From NCBI RefSeq assembly GCF_000208865.1, contig NC_018395.1, positions 3,131,920 through 3,195,919 on the forward strand: a DNA stretch of 64,000 nt, read 5' to 3'. The position numbers and the translations under genes are program-made. The stretch is from Neospora caninum Liverpool. Its lineage: Eukaryota; Apicomplexa; Conoidasida; Eucoccidiorida; Sarcocystidae. Positions 56,792 through 64,000 of this stretch are shown in pieces. Below the pieces are notes generated by a model. That model was not told the origin of the DNA. It ran no database searches and worked only from the letters and a program-made list of their open reading frames with translations. Each line of letters starts with the position of its first letter. The first letter of the stretch is position 1.

Positions 56792-59700
56792 AAAACACGT
56801 ATACATGTGGGGACGCTTGTCGGCGGATCTGTGCCGTTTTCACACAGCTGCCTTGGTGCACGAGATGACAGTTCCTGCATGCACCCCGGCGCGCGTGTCT
56901 ACATTGTTCGACAAGGGTCGGCGCCTTCGTGTTTGTCTGGGTTCACTGCTGACTTCAGTTGAAGATCTGTTTCGCCAGTTCTTCGTCGACGCCTTGGTCG
57001 CCGACGCTCTCGCGGCGTCGCAGCAGCTCCGCGGCCCTTCTGGCGACCGCCGCCCAGTTGCCGACGCAGCCCCAGGCAGGCGGGAAGCGCAAGTGAGGAG
57101 CCGAACGAGGGATACGGACTCGCGTGTGATGGGTTCCTTCTCGTGGGCGTCGGATTTCAAGCACCGGCTTGTCTGCGCTGCGGATTCGTCTGCTCGCTCC
57201 GTTTCCGGCCTCTCTCCTCGACATGTCCCCATTCCATTCACCCTTCGCCTCACGATCGCGGTCCCCTTGCTGACCCCGCTGGGCGCTTGCTGGCTTTTGT
57301 GCATGCACGGCTGTCCCGGCCTCTGTTTCCTTCCTTCATTTGTTCCCTGCAGTGCCGTTTTCGCTGCCCTACCTTTCGTGGTTGGCCTCCCGATGTGGCT
57401 CCTGTGTCTTGTCTCAGGCGTATCGAGCGTTCCTCCGGGCGCTCGCCGCGACCCTCGTGGCGCCGCCCGATGTCTTTCTCTGGCTGGCCGGGAGGCTCAC
57501 GCATCGCAGGCACGCGCAGCGGCCTTGCGCGGCGCTCGTCGACTCGGCGTTTCCTCCGCGAGTCCGATCTGGCCCGCCTGCGACGAAAGCCCCCAAGGCC
57601 CAGCTGGAAGCTCGCCGCAAAGGAGACGACCTCGCTCCATACTGCGGAGAGAACGCCAGGGAGACAGCCTGCTGCTGTTGCTGCGAGACGCGGGAGCCTG
57701 AAGAAGCCGGGGAAGCATCCGAGAGCGAGGAAACAAACGGAGACAGAGCGAAGGACCAAGAGGCCGACGCGACACGGACAAAGCCGGACAAGCTGTGGCT
57801 GCTTTCCGATGTCCTCGCAGTCCACGTTCTCCAGGTAGGCGCACACAGGGTCCACCGACGGGGGCAACAGAGAGAGAGAGAGGCGCACGTGCGGGAGGCG
57901 GAAATGGCAGCGCGCAGCGAGAGGCAGAATAGTTCGAGGTTACAGTGGAAACGGCCAGCAGCCAGGCCCAGCCAGAGAGAGACGCGTCTGGTGAAGGCGA
58001 CAGGTCGGAAGTGAACCCAGAGAAAAGGCAGAGACAGTCGAAGCAGGGAGGGGTGGGGAGAGCGCAGCAGATATGCGACCCCAGCACAGAGCCTCGCTGA
58101 CGACGAGCCGGGCGGGCATGGGGACAGGTCATCAGGAGCTCTTTTGGTTTCGCCACCACTCGGGCTTTGCTTTCTCTGGGTGCCATTCTCCTTGGGTATA
58201 TCGCCAGGTGGCGTCTGCTTTTTCTGGCGTTTCGCTCCTCGGCCTGCCGCCGTTCGTGTCTCTAGGCCGTCCTTCCCTGCACCGTTGGCCTCTCCCACAC
58301 ATCCCCACGTTCTCTGCCTTTCCTGCGTAGGCCATTGAGACAACTTTCAGCCGCCTCTTCAAACCCGCGTTCAAGGACGTGTGCCTCTCAGTCTACGTCG
58401 ATACGCTCGAGTAAGGCGCGTGTGAACCACAAACGGTTTCGCCACGCGTTTGGTACGTGTGGATATGCAGCTCTAGTGCAGATCTGAATGCATGCATACG
58501 ACTCGGTATGTTTCGGCTTTGCTTGCACTCCAGCGCCGTGGTCATGTCCTGCCTGTACCGTGGTGTCCTGGGTTTGTTCCCCAGGCGTGTTCGTGTCTCG
58601 AGAGTCAGTGAAATCCTCCCTGTCTGTGGTCCAGCGTGCGCCTCGTTACCGTTCGGCTCTGGTGCGCCCCGCGTTCCTCAGAGAACTCGGCTTCGTTGGC
58701 TGTGGAGGAACCGTTCACATTTTTGTTTCTGCCTCTCTTGAAAAGGTGTCGACCGAGACTTCCTTCCCTCGTCTGTGGCTGTCAACTCGCGTTCCACATC
58801 GCGCCTTCCCGCGTTTTTGCCCCGCTCCTGTCCCTCAGTTTCTTCTCGTCTCTGGAGGCACTGATGGCCCCTTGCGAGCGCGCGAGGTTCCAGCGGTTGC
58901 CCGCTGTCAAGGCCTTTTCAGCCAGGCGGTCGTCTCTCCTTCTCTGGGCGACAATCTTCGAAGGCCAGCACCTCGAACTCCTCCAGAGCCAGCTTCGCGA
59001 AGATCAACGAGCCGACGAGAAGCGCAAAGCAGGCGACGCCGACCCGCGAGGCGGCCTCGCCGGCTACAAAAAGATTCCCTACCGAGACCAGGTATCCGGC
59101 GACTGTCGTCTCGCCCGCATGCATCGAGGGCGCTTCTTTGTCACCGACGGCCGGCGGGCCCTCGCCGCTCCGTCCCGCAAACAAGATGCGAGGGGAACAC
59201 GGAGACGGCGCGCGGAAGAACAGCGACGCACGCGTACATGTGGTTGTGGGAACGTGGGAGATCCGTGGGGATCACGCGAGTCGAGGAAACCTAAGGGAAA
59301 GAGAAAACCGTCACACCTAACCAGGGGTTCGAGTAGAGGAAGACGGGTGGAAAAGGGCTGTTTTGAGACTGATGCACACAGGCGATGGAAATCAGCGAGT
59401 TTTGCCGGTGGGGGCCCGCGCGTGTGGAATCACAGGGCCACATCGCGGCAGGCAAACCGTTCCGCAGTCGAATCGTCTCTGACACATTTCGGAAGGCGAC
59501 CGACGGACGTTTCACAGAATGCAAAACTGAACGCATTAGCTTTCATCGAGAACGGTTCTTCTCTACCTACCCCGTTGCCTTCTTCTGGACCTGCGTTTTC
59601 CCGTCTCAGGTTTTCTGGTTTCCCTCCACCGTGCTGCTCCTGCGTCTCCTCCGTTGCCGATTCAACGTGGATCGTCCCCCTGCCTGCCAGTCTCCGCCCG

Positions 59701-61194
59701 CTCTCGCCGACGACGGTTCGCGGCTGTCCTCGGGTCCATCGGCGCTGCCGTCGGGAGCCTGTGCGGGGTCTCCTGCCTCGCCTGAGGATGCGTCGGCGCT
59801 TCAGTTTGCGTCTCTCGTGGACATGCAGCGCGCATCGCGTCTCTTTGCTTCGCAGTTTTTGCCGCAGTCGCTCGCCTTCTTCGTGGCTTCGCTTTCGGCG
59901 TTTGCGCGCGGACTGCCTTCCATCGCACGAGGCGACGGCAGCGCCACGCCAGGCCAGCAAACCACCCATTCCGGCCTCTCAGCAGGTCAGCATGCACAGG
60001 CGTATGCCTCTGTTCTCGGTTCGGACCTGTTAAAGAACGCAGCAGCTTCGTCGTTCCGGCGGTTACACAGAAACAAGCCGTGCGCGTTTCTGTCGCTGCG
60101 TCGAGAAGACGCACAAGCGAACGCGCAGTAGCACGCTCGTGTGAAGCCTAGGGGCCACCCACACTCCCCTTCGCCGCACGGCGTCCGCCACAGAAACGGT
60201 CGACGCAGTCCACATACCGAATCATAGAGTATGCTCCTTCCACTGGAATCCGCATCTTCGCGCTCACATCTGTAACTCCTGCGGCGTTTCCTGCTCCGCC
60301 TCTACCTCTCTGCATCTGTGTGTGTGTGTGTTTGTGGGTGTACGCATGTACCTCTCTGTATCTCTACGGCATCGCATGTACTATCTATCTATCTATATGT
60401 ATATGTTTACAAGGAGATCGTTGGTGCGCCTCTACAGTCGCGGTTATCTCCTATTGTATATGTATGAATATGTATTTATGTGGAGCTTTCCGTGCGTTCG
60501 TTCCTTCGGACGCCCGCTGCTCCGAGGGGGTGACTTTTGCCTTCGGCGCCTGCTCTGTCTGTTCAGGATCGGCAACGCCTGAGGGTTTGGAAGTCTCCCG
60601 CGGAGGTTCTGCGCCCTCGTCGGCGGTATGGACGCGCGCTCTGCTGCTCATCGCTGATGTGCTGGCGTTATGGCAATCGATTCGTCCGTCGCCGGAGCCT
60701 CCGACGCTAGTTCTCGCTTGCTCGGAGTCCTCGCTGTCTTCATCCGCTTCGTCCTCCGTGGGTCCGGCTCCTGTCTCGCCTCGGCGCGTGCGTCTCGATT
60801 TTCCTCCCCTCCCTGAAACGCAGGAGGCGCCGGCGAATCTGGAGCTGCGGCTCGGCCCCGTGTTTCAGGTGCGAGAGAAAAACTCAATTCAGCTGCTACC
60901 CAGCGCCACTGCCCGCCGGTGGTCGAGACGCTCTGGTGGTAGATCCGCGGCTCTTGCGCGATGCGGGGAGGCGGTCTCTGCTGGGGCTGCATGGTGGCAG
61001 TCTTACCTGAAGGTCGAGTGCGTGGCGACTAACAGAGGTGTTCGACGCAGCCATGCTTTGCGGAAACCGTGCTTTCTCTCTACTCCGGACCCACCGCCCA
61101 AACTAGATCACAGTGCGTAGAAACTGGTCGAGAAACGGCGAGACACAGCGGCATAGATAGATAAATAGATAGATAGATATAGATAGATATAGAT

Positions 61195-61271
<77 letters not shown>

Positions 61272-61288
61272 TAGATAGAGAGATAGAT

Positions 61289-61331
<43 letters not shown>

Positions 61332-62424
61332 TAGTGAATTTGTCGTTTTCCAAGCACCGCACGCGACTTCGTGCAATCTCTTCTTCCCTTGCATTTTTTG
61401 GTCTTTTCGTGTGCTCAGGCCGCCCTATGGGAGGTACACCGAGGCGTCGAGGCTTCGCTGCCTGTGGGGCAGTGCTGTCTCTGCGTTCGTGCTGAAGAGG
61501 CGACTGCGTCGCGGTTGGTCGCCTGTCCGCGGCGCAAAGAGGAAGAGCGAGGGAAGATTGAAGAAGGCAACGCCCTGATGGCCACGCTGTGGGACATTTT
61601 CCAGTGTGGGGTTGACACACTGTCGACTGCACGTGCGCGACTGGTGAGAGCGAAACAAATCTCTGCATGCGAGGAGACGCATGAGCCTTCCTGGGAAGCA
61701 AAGGCAAGGGTTCTCCGCATGCATCGCCAGAGTAAATGGACGACGATCTGTAGGTTTCGCGGTCTTCCGCATGTCGCGACTGCGCGGCCGACCTTCTCTC
61801 TGTATCTCTCTACGGAGAGGTGTGCGGAAACGAGTGTGCGGACATGCGTTGACGTCTTTCCCCTAGGCACATGCAATCGCCTGCTTGGTTCTGTATCGTG
61901 TGCACGCATGCACAAGTGTCTAAGATCTTCACCTACAGTGTAATGTATGTAGCCATCATTTGCTTCTCGAACTGTGTCTCTTCAAGCTGGGATTTTTTTC
62001 TGCGGCTCTGTCGCATTCTCATTCTTGAGTGTGGAGGCGCTGCCTGGTGCTTCACGGACACTGTGTCGCGGTTTGCAGGAACAACAGATTTTGTCGCACG
62101 TGCAGATGATCTGCAAAGGCAGTCTCCTACCTCTTCGAAGCATTCCGGCGGCGTACCGAATGACGCAGAAACAAGTGAGTTCAGCCTACGCCTCTCCAGG
62201 TGCGGAGGACTTCAGGCGACGCCTTGGGCCGAGTAAGCCTGCTCGGTGTCGAAACCGGACTGCGCCTGCAAAACGTGCATCACCGCTCGCGCCAAGGGGA
62301 AACCGCCCTCTTGCCTGATCCGCTCAGATGGTACTCCACGGTGAACAGTTTGCCACAACGGTGTCGTCTGGCGTCTGGGATCTTCCCTATCGAGTGATGG
62401 ATGCACTGAGCATTCGCACGTCCC

Positions 62425-62467
<43 letters not shown>

Positions 62468-63623
62468 ATGAATGTGTGTACCCTGTTGGGGGGAACGGGC
62501 ACTGAGTGTGTATGTAGCACTTGACAAAATGGGTGTACATGTGTTTGCATTCATGTAGATCCACACATGTACGTGTCCTCCGCCACGCGTACTGGTTGAA
62601 GTCCCTAAACCCGCCGTCTTCTCTGCTCGGTCTGGGCTCCTCGACTGCGTCTCGCCATTCTTCCGGTTTCTTGCCTCCTGTGTCACTCTGTTTCTTCAGG
62701 CGCCACGGAGTGCGTCGCCTTATGTGGATCGGGTGCTGCAGCCTCTCCTCCTCTTCCGTGCATCGGTCGACGCCGTGGTGCCTGGTGTAAGATTTGCCTT
62801 CGGTGAAGCTGAGGGGGAACCTGACACGCGGCGTGCGCTCTTCGGCACATTCCGCACGCGATGCGAAGACGGCCTGTCCCCTTCAAACCACGCCCATGAT
62901 CCAATCTAAGATATGCAACATATATATGTATATATATACATATTATATGCGATGTAGACAGGCAGATATGTCGATAGATCTGTATGCATATGCGCATATT
63001 CGGGCATCCACGTCGGACTGTGTGCCCACACATTCAAGGACACAACGAGGGACCACTGTGGGGATGTATGTGTACGTTCAGGCCGCAGCTGGGGACAGGC
63101 GCCTCGTGTATACATATATCGACAAATATCTATATCTATATATATAAATATGTGTAGACATATATGAATTAATACACTTCAACATGTGACGATATCCGCC
63201 CGCATCATCACATGGGTCGCCGGATGGTATGCACAACGGACAAGTAGCGTGCTTACCATTGCTGGTCTGTAGCCATTGGTTGTTTGTGTGCCTTTCATGG
63301 ATTCGAGCTTGTATAAAGCGCACATTCAAAGCTATGTAAATGCCTACGTAGCTGTATCTACGAAACGCTCGACGCTTGTGTTGAACAGTGTTTTCTGTGT
63401 CGAGGACGCTAAATTCCAACAGCACAGAACAAGGCAGATAAAAGGTAATATGGCGTGCATGTTCTCCGTGTTTGAACAGGACGTAGGGCGGAGTATCCTC
63501 CGACGCGTCGCCGTGACGGTCAGTTCGCTGTGGGCAGAAGAAGTTGAGCAGCTTCTGCATACAGAAGAACAAAAGGAGAGCGCTCTTCAAAGACTCCAGC
63601 GCAGCAGCGCGAGTGCGCACAAG
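54207..63623 (+). CDS. COG2: Conserved oligomeric Golgi complex subunit 2 (COG2), 3' end unresolved
   Basis: COG2 belongs to the eight-subunit tether that captures vesicles recycling within the Golgi. Exons are 54207-54460, a missing piece, then 54783-56337, 56959-57092, 57418-57834, 58331-58410, 58839-59091, 59610-59985, 60567-60868, 61419-61643, 62079-62174, 62700-62786 and 63480-63623. All joins after 54783 agree in phase. The N-terminal COG2 pattern is present: LLTYLQTNYAEISSIASELE, then the PLSEYKLRAQTLFAQL helix. The C-terminus carries the family block SPYVDRVLQPLL and ends in the TEEQKESALQRLQR helix, as in other COG2 proteins. The model exceeds 1300 residues against about 740 in human, because of Ala/Ser/Glu-rich insertions. 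Exon 1 ends in phase 2 while the exon at 54783 opens in phase 0, so a small exon between them is still missing. A possible further exon starts at 63738 (APVFMLSHREAQ). Confidence 0.85.
56751..56788. repeat. TA microsatellite in a COG2 intron
   Basis: About 19 TA dinucleotides without interruption lie between the exons ending at 56337 and starting at 56959. Confidence 0.92.
61153..61333. repeat. GATA/GAGA microsatellite in a COG2 intron
   Basis: About 180 bp of GATA tetranucleotides grade into GA dinucleotides and mixed GAGATA units, between the COG2 exons ending at 60868 and starting at 61419. The complementary strand reads as long Ser/Leu/Tyr/Ile frames that are clearly artefacts. Confidence 0.95.
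62429..62463. repeat. TA microsatellite in a COG2 intron
   Basis: About 17 TA dinucleotides lie between the COG2 exons ending at 62174 and starting at 62700. Confidence 0.9.
62922..62946. repeat. Short degenerate TA repeat in a COG2 intron
   Basis: A broken TA/TG run in the intron before the exon at 63480. A similar short run occurs near 63113-63150. Confidence 0.75.
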
Positions 63624-64000
63624 GTAACGCAAACCGAGGGAAAGGCAGCCGAGAGCTGGGCGTCTCACAGTGCACGCATGCTGCCATCTCTGTGGTTGCG
63701 TCTCTCTCTCTGTGAATACCTCTGTATGTGTGTATCTAGGCACCTGTCTTCATGCTGTCGCATCGCGAGGCGCAGAAAACGACTGTGTCTGTAGTAGAAC
63801 ACGACCGCGTGCCGACGAACCATTCATACACAAAGAAACCTACTTATGGCCAGCATCCTCAGCGAAAGGGGTCTTCACTCATGTGGAGGGTTAAGCAAGT
63901 TCTCTTTATATATATATATATATATATATTTATATTTGAACACACAGAGAGGTCTAAAAACCTGATGTAACATGAACAGCCAGCTGCACGGTGCATGTGT
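63624..64000 (+). other. COG2 3' region at the window edge
   Basis: A GTAACG donor follows the last confident COG2 exon. A pyrimidine-poor but plausible acceptor (GTATCTAG, ending at 63737) opens a frame in phase 0 from 63738, which runs on through a TA microsatellite (about 63906-63930). Real coding sequence probably ends or splices before that repeat. The true stop codon may lie here or beyond the window. Confidence 0.4.

Noticed and set aside
58485..58500. GCATGCAT-type motif resembling a coccidian promoter element
   Set aside because: It lies in a COG2 intron, and the motif is common throughout the window, so no regulatory role can be argued.
61080..61707. Long Ser/Leu/Tyr/Ile repeat frames on the minus strand
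   Set aside because: They are produced by the GATA/GAGA microsatellite and carry no coding information.

Overview
The window looks like nuclear DNA from a coccidian apicomplexan of the Toxoplasma/Hammondia/Neospora type. It is moderately GC-rich and has many introns with GTAAG/GTGAG donors and pyrimidine-CAG acceptors. Proteins are long and padded with Ser/Ala/Arg-rich low complexity. There is an ApiAP2-type DNA-binding domain, and TA and GATA microsatellites sit in introns and gaps. I found no bacterial operons, insertion sequences, CRISPR arrays or convincing RNA genes. The species itself cannot be fixed from the sequence. All exon models were built by eye from splice signals, reading frame and phase.

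Layout, left to right. A ten-exon minus-strand protein kinase of the IKS family fills 954-5595. From 6.3 to 10.3 kb lie short minus-strand exon-like pieces, the best being a 111-residue four-exon model at 6282-6775. A one-exon plus-strand gene of unknown function (704 aa) is at 10375-12489. It converges on a very large four-exon minus-strand ApiAP2 factor of about 2294 aa (14908-22985). A 6 kb stretch without a supported gene follows. Next is a four-exon plus-strand gene of 573 aa (29158-32108). Two short minus-strand genes come after it: an unknown 130-residue protein (32669-33400) and a 184-residue J-domain protein with a C-terminal membrane anchor (34322-35474). A plus-strand 949-aa protein of unknown function (37943-40792) converges on a 2149-aa one-exon minus-strand protein (42680-49129). 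After a 5 kb gap, a plus-strand gene of at least 13 exons encodes conserved oligomeric Golgi complex subunit 2 (COG2). It starts at 54207 and its end is unresolved or lies beyond the window.

The genes do not form a pathway. They are typical scattered eukaryotic housekeeping and lineage-specific genes: signalling (kinase), transcription (ApiAP2), membrane-tethered chaperoning (J protein) and Golgi tethering (COG2). Several large products are recognisable only as coccidian-style proteins. The parts most worth checking are the alternative membrane-anchored C-terminus of the kinase, the small multi-exon genes, the unrecognised 949-, 573- and 2149-residue proteins, and the long gaps.
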